A stretch of 64,000 bases of DNA from Nocardia niigatensis NBRC 100131. Lineage in GTDB: Bacteria > Actinomycetota > Actinomycetes > Mycobacteriales > Mycobacteriaceae. This document shows positions 1 through 9,000 of the stretch, piece after piece (within the stretch, counting starts at the first letter, position 1; every line of letters starts with the position of its first letter). Under the pieces are notes generated by a model. That model was not told the DNA's origin. It saw only the letters and a list, made by a program, of their open reading frames with translations, and ran no database searches. A program made the translations under genes and the position numbers. The stretch spans positions 1 through 64,000 of the forward strand of contig NZ_BAGC01000053.1 in the NCBI RefSeq assembly GCF_000308655.1. Reading direction: 5' to 3'.

Positions 1-603
1 ATGAATGATCCGCGTCTTCACACACGTCACGACCATCTCACCACCGGCGCCGTACGCGTTGACCGTGCCGATGTCGTAACCGAACTTCGCGGTCTTGGCG
101 ATCCGCTCCTTCAGATGCGACCCACCACGCGAGTAGTACACCGCCAGCGCCTCGTGCGGGATGACCGTGGACATCATGCCGCTGGCGAACGCGTACAGCA
201 CACCCAGATACAAGCCCCGCTTCTTGTTGAACTCGAAAGAACTGGCCAGCTTGCCCTGATCGGTCCACGACGGCAACTGCCGCGCCGATTCCATGAAATC
301 GGCCAACCCCTTCGGCAGACCCGCCGGCAACGGCTGATCGTTGTACACCCAGCTCGCCAGCAACCGGTTGACCGCCCCCACATCCTCATGGTCGATCACC
401 TCCGCGAGCACCGCATCAGCCTCGGGGTCATACACCGTCAACGGATCCGCACCACCCCCGGCACCGACCACCGAATCAGCCGGCGACCACTTCCACGGCT
501 CCGCCCGCGCCGTGCGCGCCGTCAACGCCATCGCACCGACCACACCCAACAACCCGCCACCTGTCCGCAAAGCCTCACGCCTGCTGAAACGGTGTGCATC
601 CAT
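1..603 (-). CDS. lcp: Latex-clearing protein (rubber oxygenase) Lcp, C-terminus cut by window edge
   Basis: Lcp is a secreted b-type haem dioxygenase that cleaves the double bonds of poly(cis-1,4-isoprene) in natural rubber (family knowledge). The first 201 residues are visible. They start with a Tat signal (FSRREALRT, hydrophobic stretch, ARA-EP cleavage-like site at about residue 35). The DUF2236 core follows, with a segment reading ERIAKT. This matches the conserved Arg/Lys/Thr trio R164-K167-T168 of Streptomyces K30 Lcp. A His encoded by bases 1-3 lies exactly 34 residues after that Arg, the spacing expected for the proximal haem ligand His198. The rest of the gene lies beyond the window. 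The ATG at 603 is chosen because it gives the complete Tat motif. The gene is divergent from the small ORFs at 675-922, with an imperfect palindrome between them. Distant MpaB/DUF2236 oxygenases are an alternative, but the matched spacing favours Lcp. Confidence 0.88.
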   Translation of the reverse strand, partial: MDAHRFSRREALRTGGGLLGVVGAMALTARTARAEPWKWSPADSVVGAGGGADPLTVYDPEADAVLAEVIDHEDVGAVNRLLASWVYNDQPLPAGLPKGLADFMESARQLPSWTDQGKLASSFEFNKKRGLYLGVLYAFASGMMSTVIPHEALAVYYSRGGSHLKERIAKTAKFGYDIGTVNAYGAGGEMVVTCVKTRIIH

Positions 604-624
604 GCCGATCAACCTCACAAGTCT

Positions 625-657
625 GATACAGAGACACATACGTTGTATCTGTGTATC
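625..657. promoter_or_regulatory. Imperfect inverted repeat upstream of lcp (possible TetR-type operator)
   Basis: The 33 bases begin with GATACAGAGACACATA and end with TTGTATCTGTGTATC, so the two halves read as imperfect reverse complements (GATACA...TGTATC). It sits 22 bases before the lcp start and 18 bases before the GTG at 675. Lcp genes are commonly controlled by a TetR-family repressor (LcpR); no such gene lies in the window. Operator function is inferred from symmetry and position only. Confidence 0.45.
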
Positions 658-674
658 TTGATGAGAGCACACCC

Positions 675-815
675 GTGACCACCCTCACAACCAGTTGGCA
701 TGAATTGCCTGACAACAGGTTCCGTCAGCAGGAAGCGCGGGCCCGGCGTGTGCCGTTGTTCGAGAACGACTTTCGACACGACAGACCGACAAGCGAGACA
801 GAGGACCAACGATGA
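675..815 (+). CDS. Small ORF of 46 residues, function unknown
   Basis: A GTG-initiated ORF of 46 codons, rich in charged residues, with a basic centre (RFRQQEARARRVPLFENDF) and no membrane segment or recognised domain. Its stop codon overlaps the ATG of the next small ORF in an ATGA junction, which would allow translational coupling. It lies just downstream of the palindrome at 625-657 and is divergent from lcp. No clear ribosome-binding site precedes the GTG. It may be a real short peptide, a degraded remnant or chance; the tidy junction is the main argument for it. Confidence 0.3.
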   Translation: MTTLTTSWHELPDNRFRQQEARARRVPLFENDFRHDRPTSETEDQR

Positions 816-922
816 ACCCCTACGCCATCATTCAGAGTTTCCTGAACCAGCTGGACCTTGGTTCCGCGGGCAGCAGCAGCCACACGGCACTGATGAACCC
901 CTACGGTTTCACCGCGGCCTAG
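812..922 (+). CDS. Small ORF of 36 residues with two MNPY motifs
   Basis: ATG at 812 with GAGG seven bases upstream; ends at TAG 920-922. The peptide begins MNPYAIIQSFLNQLD, continues through a Gly/Ser stretch, and ends ALMNPYGFTAA, so a MNPY(A/G) motif occurs at both ends. It overlaps the upstream 46-codon ORF by ATGA. There is no cysteine, no signal peptide and no recognised family. The duplicated motif and Gly/Ser linker resemble a short processed or modified peptide, but no maturation enzyme is encoded nearby, so function is open. Confidence 0.35.
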   Translation: MNPYAIIQSFLNQLDLGSAGSSSHTALMNPYGFTAA

Positions 923-1151
923 GCGTCTTCGTCGGGTCCTCGGAACGCGCACACCGCTGACCCGGCACAGCAGGATCGCGGTGCCCGAGCACGGTGGCCG
1001 ATGATGTGGCGCGGCGCGAATGTGGCATTCCGGCCAGATTCGCACATGCGTCCTTGGACAGGTTGTCCTATCAGGGACGAGACCTCTGGAGCGAGACTCT
1101 CGCGAACCTATCCACGAGTGTCGGCCAGCGGACCGGCGATCGGAATCGGCT

Positions 1152-3293
1152 GTGACAAAACGGAATTCCTGGTTACCGTCCCGGGAGCGGTTGGCGCACC
1201 TGCTGCCGCACGGCACGTTCGGGGTGCGCGACCGAGTGTTGATCATCGTGCTCATACCGAGTCTCACACTGCTGGGCATCGGGGTCGGTGCGGCGGGCTA
1301 CCTGGTGGTCCACGGTCGGCACACCCGGGATTGGGCGCAATTGGCCAGCGGCACCATCGGTCCCGCCGTGCAGATGGTGAAGTCGTTCCAGGAGGAGCGA
1401 CGGCTGTCGATCCTGCACTTGTCGGGCGACGCCTCGGCCGACAGCGACCTGATCACCGCCCGCCAAGCCTCCGACGCGGTGCTCGAGGCCGTCCGAGCGC
1501 GCGGGCAGGCCGCATCCGAGATGCGCTCGGATATGGCCGGCGATATCCACGGCTTCGACAAGCTGTACTCGCAGCTGCCGGTACTGCGGGCCCGGATCGA
1601 CCAGCGAATCATCCCCGGGCAGACCGCGATCGCGACCTTCGGTTCGATCATCGACGTCATCCTGACCGCGACGGTCCTGTCCGCACAGGCGGCACCGTCG
1701 CCGGATGTGGTGGACGGGCTGTTCAAGAGCATCGATGCGTTGCGGGCATGCGAGTCGCTGTCCCGCGCGAGTGCGTTCGCCTCGACGACCGACCCGATGA
1801 CCACGGAACGGTTCATCGAATTCGTCACCGCGGTCGGTGAGCAACGCTCGGAAGTCGCCTTCGCCGTGACGACTTTACGGGGTCCGCGACTGGCCCAGCT
1901 GCAAGCGATCCTCGACAGTCCCGACTGGCATCGGATCATCGACCGCCAGGACGCGATCATCGGCCGCGGGCCCTCGCCCGACGGGGCGGACAACAAGTCC
2001 GGTTCGCGGGCCACGCAAGTGACGACAGCCGAGGACGCCGACGCACAAGCCGCGGCAGCGCAGACGGTGCCGAAGTTGTTGGCGCTGTGGAACGATCAGA
2101 CCCTCGACGCACAGGCGATCGCGGTGAAGTACGCCGATGACGTCGCCCGAGAGTCGATGCTGGGCGGAGCGGCGGTGCTCGTGACGGCGATCGCCGGATT
2201 CGTCGCGGCCATGGCCATGGCCAACCGGCTGATCGGGCGGATGCGCAGGCTGCGCGGGCAGACCCTGAAACTCACCGATACGCATCTGCCGGAGATGATG
2301 CGGCGGCTCGAAGCCGGTGAAGCCGTGGACCCGCGGACCTCCGAGGCGAGTCGCCTCGAGTTGGGCACCGACGAGATCGGGCAGGTGGCCGACGCGTTCA
2401 ACCGCGCCTACGCCGCGGCCGTCGGCGCCGCAGTGGCCGAGGCCAAGATCCGCAGTGGGGTCAGCGCCGTGTTCGTCGATATCGCCCAGCGCAGCCAGGT
2501 CATCGTGCACCGCCAACTCGAGGTCCTCGACGCGGCCGAAGCCGAAGAGCAGGATCCCAGACAGCTCGAGCTGCTGTTCCAGCTCGATCACCTGACGACC
2601 CGCGCCCGCCGCCACGCCGAGAACCTGATCATCCTGGGCGGCGGCCGCCCGGGCCGGAACTGGAGCAAACCGATTCCGCTGATCGACATCGTGCGCGCCG
2701 CCGTCGGGGAGAGCGTGCAATACCGGCGCATCACCGTCGGTCGGCCGCCCGATATCCATGTGGCCGGCGTCGTGGTCGCCGATCTGATCCATGTGCTGGC
2801 CGAACTGATGGACAACGCCACGGCGTACTCGCCGCCGGACTCCCGGGTCGAGGTGTCAGGGCAGGTGGTCGGCAAGGGAGCGGTCTTCGAGATCGTCGAT
2901 CAGGGACTGGGCATACCCGAGGATGAACTCGTCAGACTGAACACCCTGCTGTCGCATTCGCCGGGGTTCGACCTGGACGCCATTGCCGGCGGGGGACGGC
3001 TCGGGCTGTTCGTGGTCGCGACATTGGCTGCCCGGCTGGGTGTTTCGGTGCGGTTGTCGGAGTCGGTATTCGGCGGGGTGCGCGCCGTCGTCCTGATCCC
3101 ATCCTCGCTGCTGACCACCGCCGCCGACGACGCGGCGATGATTCTCCCCGCGAACGGCGCGACAGCCGGTGCACAGGGCGCGCGCGGCATCCGCCGAGGG
3201 CACGACTCCCGACCCGAATTCGATCAGGCGACAGGCGATGAGAGCACGGGGAGAAGCAACGGGAGTGCCTCCGACCCGCACATCCTCGGCTGA
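1152..3293 (+). CDS. Conservon-type sensor histidine kinase-like protein (CvnA-like; NIT-HAMP-HATPase)
   Basis: A 713-residue membrane sensor. The GTG at 1152 is chosen because it places the first membrane segment (about residues 28-53) near the N-terminus; an upstream ATG at 1020 would add 44 unlikely residues. An extracellular helical region of the NIT (nitrate/nitrite-sensing-like) type follows, then a second membrane helix at about 336-358, a HAMP-like linker, and a helix pair with no obvious H-box His. The C-terminal HATPase_c domain has an N box (ELMDNATAYSP, about 549), DQGLGIP (about 585) and GGGRLGLFVV (about 613). CvnA proteins normally precede roadblock, DUF742 and small GTPase genes. 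None follows here, so this copy is solitary and its partner is unknown. The last 55 or so residues are disordered. Confidence 0.7.
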   Translation: MTKRNSWLPSRERLAHLLPHGTFGVRDRVLIIVLIPSLTLLGIGVGAAGYLVVHGRHTRDWAQLASGTIGPAVQMVKSFQEERRLSILHLSGDASADSDLITARQASDAVLEAVRARGQAASEMRSDMAGDIHGFDKLYSQLPVLRARIDQRIIPGQTAIATFGSIIDVILTATVLSAQAAPSPDVVDGLFKSIDALRACESLSRASAFASTTDPMTTERFIEFVTAVGEQRSEVAFAVTTLRGPRLAQLQAILDSPDWHRIIDRQDAIIGRGPSPDGADNKSGSRATQVTTAEDADAQAAAAQTVPKLLALWNDQTLDAQAIAVKYADDVARESMLGGAAVLVTAIAGFVAAMAMANRLIGRMRRLRGQTLKLTDTHLPEMMRRLEAGEAVDPRTSEASRLELGTDEIGQVADAFNRAYAAAVGAAVAEAKIRSGVSAVFVDIAQRSQVIVHRQLEVLDAAEAEEQDPRQLELLFQLDHLTTRARRHAENLIILGGGRPGRNWSKPIPLIDIVRAAVGESVQYRRITVGRPPDIHVAGVVVADLIHVLAELMDNATAYSPPDSRVEVSGQVVGKGAVFEIVDQGLGIPEDELVRLNTLLSHSPGFDLDAIAGGGRLGLFVVATLAARLGVSVRLSESVFGGVRAVVLIPSSLLTTAADDAAMILPANGATAGAQGARGIRRGHDSRPEFDQATGDESTGRSNGSASDPHILG

Positions 3294-3388
3294 CTACTCG
3301 ACCGAGTTGTCCTTATGTTATTGATCAATCTTACTTGATGTCTTTCCGATACAACACCGAACATACCGCAATAGTGGCAACATCAGGC

Positions 3389-3417
3389 TTGACAGGCGCT
3401 TCAGGCCCAAGTTATGT
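3389..3417 (+). promoter_or_regulatory. Sigma70-like promoter upstream of the acyl-CoA ligase
   Basis: TTGACA at 3389-3394 and TTATGT at 3412-3417 are separated by exactly 17 bases, 56 bases before the ATG at 3473. The surrounding 3300-3430 is clearly more AT-rich than the genes and also holds the 10-bp palindrome ATTGATCAAT at 3320-3329, a possible regulator site. Confidence 0.5.
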
Positions 3418-3472
3418 GAATGCTTATTCTTGTCTATGCCCAGTCGCGGGCACGGCCGTCCTGGAGGTGTCG

Positions 3473-5137
3473 ATGAAGTCGACGATGAGTTCACTGCTGC
3501 GCGCGGGTCGCATGGTCACCGACGGGGTGGCCGCGGTCGATGTGCTCCGCAGACGAGGCATGTTCGACCTCGGCCGACCGTGGGAGATAGTTCGTTCGAT
3601 GCGTGACGCCGCGTCGGTGGGCCCGTTCGTCACCGTCTTCGCCCACGCGGTACGCCGCGATCGTGACGCCGCGGCCATCGTCGACGAACGCGGAACACTG
3701 ACCTTCGGCGAGCTGGATGACCAGTCGAACGCACTCGCTCGGGGTCTGAGCAGCTCGGGCTTCGGGCCGGGCAACGTGCTCGCCGTACTGTGCCGCGATC
3801 ATCGCGGAATGGTGTTGGCGTTGCTGGCGGCCGGGAAGCTCGGCGTGCGGGTTGTCCTGATGAACACCGGATTCGCCAAACCCCAGCTGGCCCAGGTGGC
3901 GAAGCGGGAGGGCGTCGAGGCGATCCTGCTCGACAGCGAATTCATCGACCTGCTCGGTGAGATCCCCGCCGACATCCCCAGAATCCTGACCTGGGTAGAC
4001 CATCTCGATTCCATCGGCGCGACATACACCACCATCGACGCGCTCATCGCCGTCAACTCCGGGTCCGCGCTACCCGGCCCCGACAAGCCCGGCGGGTTGG
4101 TGATCCTCACCAGTGGCACCACCGGAACGCCGAAAGGCGCCCCGCGGGACAAGGTCTCGCCACTGCAATCCGCGCAGTTCCTCGATCGGGTGCCACTGCC
4201 ACGCTCCTCCGCGATGGTCATCGCGGCCCCGTGCTTCCACGGCACCGGCCTGTCGCAGTTGATGCTCGGCTGGGCCTTGAACAACAAGGTGGTGTTCCAG
4301 CAGCGCAAGTTCGATCCGGCGCGGGTGCTGGCCGCGGTCGCCGAACATCGTGCGGCCACACTGGTTTTGGTTCCGACGATGCTGCAGCGGATTGTCGATC
4401 TCGGCGGTGGCGTCCTCGAACAATTCGACACCTCGCAGCTGCAAGTGATCTTCGCTGCCGGTTCCTCCCTGTCGCCGGACCTCAGCCGTCGCACGGCCGA
4501 TGCGTTCGGCGACGTCCTGTACAACCTGTATGCCTCGACGGAGGTCGCGGTTGCGGCGGTCGCGACACCGCAGGACATGCGCGCGGCTCCGGGAACCGTG
4601 GGCCGGCCACCGGTGGGATGCCGGGTGGCGATCTATGACGAGCGCCGCCGCCGCGTCACCACCCCTGGAGCCGTGGGCACCATATTCGTCTCCAGTGGGC
4701 TCAGCTTCGCCGGCTACACCGACGGCAGGCACAAGGAGATCGTGGACGGCATGCTCTCCAGCGGCGATGTCGGGCATTTCGATGCCGAGGGCCGGCTCTT
4801 CATCGACGGCCGTGACGACGACATGATCGTCTCCGGCGGCGAGAACGTCTTCCCGCTCGAGGTGGAGAACCTCCTCGTCGGCCGCAGCGACGTGCTCGAC
4901 GCCGCGGTGGTCGGCGTGGACGATCGAGATTTCGGAAAACGCCTGCGCGCCTTCGTTGTTCCGGCGACCGGCTCCGATCGGGACCCGGAGCAGATCAAGG
5001 ACCACGTCAGATCGAATCTGGCCCGCCACAAGGTGCCACGTGACGTGATCTTCGTCGACGAACTGCCGCGCAACGCCACCGGCAAGCTGTTGCGGCGCCG
5101 ACTCGAGGAAACCGATCCGGTCGCGACATCGGACTGA
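3473..5137 (+). CDS. AMP-dependent acyl-CoA ligase (FadD family)
   Basis: A 554-residue acyl-adenylate-forming enzyme that activates a carboxylic acid, probably a fatty acid, with ATP and CoA. The start is fixed by GGAGGT at 3463-3468, four bases before ATG 3473. Hallmarks in order: LTSGTTGTPKG (about 211-221, ATP binding), YASTE (about 352), GDVGHFDAEGRLFIDGRDDD (hinge region) and PRNATGKLLRRRL near the C-terminus with the catalytic Lys (about 540). The N-terminal helical extension followed by DERGTLTFGELDDQSNALARG resembles the FadD2/FadD12 branch of mycobacterial acyl-CoA synthetases. It stands alone, with its own promoter-like sequence and no lipid gene beside it, so the substrate cannot be assigned. 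Confidence 0.82.
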   Translation: MKSTMSSLLRAGRMVTDGVAAVDVLRRRGMFDLGRPWEIVRSMRDAASVGPFVTVFAHAVRRDRDAAAIVDERGTLTFGELDDQSNALARGLSSSGFGPGNVLAVLCRDHRGMVLALLAAGKLGVRVVLMNTGFAKPQLAQVAKREGVEAILLDSEFIDLLGEIPADIPRILTWVDHLDSIGATYTTIDALIAVNSGSALPGPDKPGGLVILTSGTTGTPKGAPRDKVSPLQSAQFLDRVPLPRSSAMVIAAPCFHGTGLSQLMLGWALNNKVVFQQRKFDPARVLAAVAEHRAATLVLVPTMLQRIVDLGGGVLEQFDTSQLQVIFAAGSSLSPDLSRRTADAFGDVLYNLYASTEVAVAAVATPQDMRAAPGTVGRPPVGCRVAIYDERRRRVTTPGAVGTIFVSSGLSFAGYTDGRHKEIVDGMLSSGDVGHFDAEGRLFIDGRDDDMIVSGGENVFPLEVENLLVGRSDVLDAAVVGVDDRDFGKRLRAFVVPATGSDRDPEQIKDHVRSNLARHKVPRDVIFVDELPRNATGKLLRRRLEETDPVATSD

Positions 5138-5708
5138 GCGCGCCACTCCCCCGCCGCCTCGACCGGAGCAGCAAGCGCTGAGCGGCAAGCGATTCCACGC
5201 GAGCAGCCGCGGCATCACTGGGCGGCACGCACTTGGAGCACGTATCGAGCACGGCGGGGGCCAGGGCGTATCCGGTTCGCAGACCGGCCGCGACCGCCCC
5301 CAGCGACAGCCGGTCCGCGCGACTGGGCCGCGGCGCGAACAGTTCGCGCGCACGGTCGTGCTGCACGGCGCGCACGGCGCCACCCGGGAGTGCGCGTACG
5401 ATCGACATCGCGTCCCGCGGGCGCATCGGCACATCGCCCGGAATGCACCCCGAACGTCCCAGCGCCGGAGCCCGCGCCCCTATGTTACTCGACATTCTAG
5501 AGGAATCCAACGATGGAATGCCCCAATTAATCTCTCCTGCTGAATGATTGATCATCCGTTTGTCACATAAGTAAATATCTATACTTCGACTTGGCCGCTC
5601 TATTCCTGCTGGAACAGGTGGTCGTAGCCGATCGCGAAGGTGCCGTCGGGGGGTCTATCACCTACGTCCGGCCGAAAGGAGTGGCTCGGGAGACCGGATT
5701 CGTCACGG
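5138..5708. other. Non-coding or decayed region between fadD and the DUF4345 remnant
   Basis: About 570 bases with no convincing intact gene. On the minus strand a 139-codon frame from 5426 to 5007 has a protein-like start (MRPRDAMSIVRALPGG) but runs antisense into the 3' end of the ligase gene and has no ribosome-binding site. Around 5604-5660, also minus strand, a short frame ends in DGTFAIGYDHLFQQE-stop. It looks like the C-terminus of a lost protein. The stretch 5480-5600 is AT-rich. Confidence 0.4.
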
Positions 5709-6034
5709 TACGAGCATGACCTACGGATCTACCAATATTCGCGAAGGATGCGATCGCGCGGCGCCCGGATTCACATATTGGGTCGGCACCCGGCGCGTGC
5801 CATCCGAGCGGGACAGGACCTCGACCGGCACGCCGGCTTCATCCATCCGCTGATGCTGTGTTCTTCATCGGCGGACTCGTCCGGCTACCGACCGTCGCCT
5901 ACGTCGGATGGCCACACTGGTTCTACGTCCTCATGATCATCGTGGAAATCGCCGTGCCACTGATCTATTCGCCACTGTTGCGGCGCGCCACCGCCCGCCC
6001 GATTCGAGCAGACCTTCGCACGCCGGCTCGATGA
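5709..6034 (+). pseudogene. Frameshifted DUF4345-like membrane protein remnant
   Basis: Pieces of one protein can be read in different plus-strand frames, in the right order: YEHDLRIYQYS (from 5709), GFTYWVGTRRVPSERD (about 5768-5815), FIHPLML (about 5838-5858), and FFIGGLVRLPTVAYVGWPHW followed by a last hydrophobic segment, ending at TGA 6032-6034. The last piece resembles the C-terminal half of small four-helix DUF4345 proteins. At least two frame changes are needed to join them, and no start codon with a ribosome-binding site remains. This fits a decaying gene; a sequencing error at one site would not explain all breaks. Confidence 0.45.
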
Positions 6035-6067
6035 TCGCTGCCTCTCGACGCACAACCAGTCCGCCCG

Positions 6068-9000
6068 TCAGCCGGAACTGCCGCCGGAATGTTCTGCGGC
6101 CCAAGCCGCGATCTGCGTGCGCGAGGTGAAACCCAATTTGGTCAGGATGTGTTCGACGTGCCCCTGTGCGGTGCGTTGGGAGATCACCAGACGCGTCGCG
6201 ATGGCTCTGTTCGTCAGGCCCTCCGCGACGAGGTCGGCGACCTGCCGTTCGCGTTTGGTCAACAGCTGCGGCGCAGTCTCGGCGGCGGGGGAAGGCTCGT
6301 TGAGCGCGAGTCGTACGGCGCTGTCGAGACTCATCGCGGAACCTTCCTGACGGGCTCGGTCGAAGGCTCGCGCGCCGAGCGCTCGGCGGCTACACCGCAT
6401 GCACTCCTCCCGGAATGTGAGCAGATCGAAGACCACGAGCGTCGCGGTGCCGGCGAGGCGCCCCAACTTGTCCGCCGCGCCCATCAGGACAGCCGCACGG
6501 CGAGCTTCGCCCCGGTCGGCGGCGATCCAGGCCAGCGTCTCCAGGCAACCCGCGGCGACGAGCGGATCGGCCATCAGCGCGGACAGTCGCACGCCCTCCT
6601 CCAACAGGCGCTTGGCACGTTCGACGTCGCCGTTGCGCCACACGGCGAAACCCGCCGCGAACAACGCCCACGATCGATAGATCGTTTCGCCGCACGCTGC
6701 TGTCATGGCGAGCGTCTTCTCGTGGCAGGCGACGGCCCGGGCCGTATCGCCCCCCAGGGCGTAGGCCCAGCCGAGCGAGAGTTGAGCATCCAACTGCATG
6801 CCGAGTTCACCGCACGCCTCGTAGCTGCGGATCGCGTCGGTCAGGCGGGCAACCGCGTCGGACTCACCGACATTGCCGCGGGCGAGCGCCATATTCGCCA
6901 AGACGTGGTTGACCAGGGCGCCGACCAGCGGCTCCCCGGTCTGCTCGGCGAAGGCGCAGAGCTCCGCGAACCAGCGGTTCGCGGTCGCCAGGTCGCCGTT
7001 CAGACCCGCGATCGTGCCGGCGGCGTAGAGCGCCCTGGCTCGATCCGTGGTCCGGCCGCCGCGCGAATGGCCGAGCACGCGCTCATACCAGCGACGTCCC
7101 TCATGGAGTCGCCCGCGCAAGCTCCAGAACAGGTACAGGTTCGTGACCATCCCGAGCCCGCCTTCCTCGGACTCGGACAGGCTGAATTCCATTGCCTTTC
7201 GCAGATTCGGCAGCTCCCGCTCCAGCCGGGCAACCCAATCCAGCTGATGCGGACCGATCATATTGGCGTCCGCCTCTCTGACCAGTCGCTCACACCAGTC
7301 CCGATGCCGCCAGTGCAGGTCCGGGTACCGGCCGGACTCCTCGGCCTTCTCCCGGCCGAATTCCTGAACGGTCTCGAACATCCGGAAGCGCACCGCCCCC
7401 TCGGCTTCCTGCCGGACCAGGATCGATTTGTCCACCAGCGCGGACAACGTATCGAGAACCTGGGACTCGGTCATATCACCGGCGCACACCTGCTCGACCG
7501 CGTCGAGTTCGAAGCCGCCGGTGAACACGGACAAGCTGGCCCACAGCCGCTTCTCGTCGGGTGTGCACAGGTCGTAGCTCCAGCTGACGGAATACCACAG
7601 CGTCTGCTGCCGCTTCGGCGTTCCCCGGCTACCCCGGGTCAGCAGGGCGTACCGATCTCTCAGCCGGGTCTGGATCTGCTCGACCGACATCGTGCGCAGG
7701 CGCGCCGCGGCCAGCTCGATCGCCAACGGCAATCCGTCCAGCCTGACGCAGATCTGGGCAATGCCGCGCTGGTTCGCCTCGGTCAGCTCGAACCCCGGTA
7801 CCGCCGCGGCCGCGCGTTCGACGAACAGCGCCACCGCATGGGAGTGTGCCAGCGCCCGCTCATTGGCCGAATCGGGAATCCCGAGCGGCTGAATCGGATA
7901 CACGACTTCCCCGCCGATCCCCAGCGCCTCCCGGCTGGTGGCCAGGATTCGCACGTTCGGACAAGCCCGCAGCAGCGCCTCCGACAGCTTCGCGGCCGCG
8001 TCGATCACGTGCTCGCAGTTGTCCAGCACCAGCAGCAGATCATGCGGCGCCAGCGCCTCCACCAGCGTGTCGTGCACGGATATGACACCTTGGCTTCGTA
8101 TTCCGAACGCCGTTGCCACCACATCGGGCAGTAACGCGCCATCGCGCAGCTCCCCCAACTCGACCAGCCACGCCCCGTTCGTGAATTTCTGCCGCACCTT
8201 GTGAGCGACCCGCAGTGCGAGCCTGGACTTTCCGACCCCGCCGATCCCGGTCAGAGTCACCAGACGTGACCCGGGCAGCAGATTGCCGACCTCGGACAGC
8301 TGGGTCCGTCGATCGACGAAGCTGGTCAGCTCCAGCGGCAGATTTCCCGTCCCCTCGCGCAATCCGTCGCTGCGGATACGCGGAACTCCTTGCGGCACCG
8401 ACGGTTCCGAATTCACCGACGATTCGGATTCGGCGCCGGGTTCGCCGCGCACCGCCATGTCGTCGACCGCGAATCCGCGCTCGAGCTGTATTCGGCGCAG
8501 TCGCCCGCCGAATTCCGCCGCGGACGGCCGGTCGTGCGGGTCGCGCGACATCGCCGCCTCGATCACCGCGCGTACATCCCAGGCAATACCGATTTCACAG
8601 CGCTCGGAATTCGACGGGGCGGTGATGCGCACGAACCGGGCCACCGCCTGCTCGCCACTGCGGCGTGCGAACGCGACGTCGCCGGTGAGAGCACAGAGCA
8701 AGGTGGCTCCCAGCCCGTAGACGTCCGAGCCGCGGCCGGGGGCCGCTCCACCGAGCACCTCGGGCGCGGTGAAGGCCGGCGAGCCGGTGCTCGGTTCGGC
8801 CGCAGGCTCGAACTCATCGCAGACGTGTGCGAAGCCGAAGTCGGTCAACACCGGCTCGTCGTAGTCGGTGAGCAGTATGTTCGCGGGCCTGACATCGCGA
8901 TGGAGAACTCCCGCTCGATGCGCGGACTCCAGCGCTCCCGCCATCCGCACCCCGATATGCAGCGTCTCCGCGAGCGACAGCGGACCGTGGTCCCGGAGCC

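Noticed and set aside
5007..5426. 139-codon minus-strand ORF beside the acyl-CoA ligase
   Set aside because: A third of it is antisense to the ligase, there is no ribosome-binding site, and no family is recognisable; recorded only in the region note.
6089..8134. 681-codon open frame on the plus strand
   Set aside because: It lies fully antisense to the PknK-like gene. It is low-complexity Arg/Gln/Pro protein without domains, as expected for the complement of a high-GC gene.
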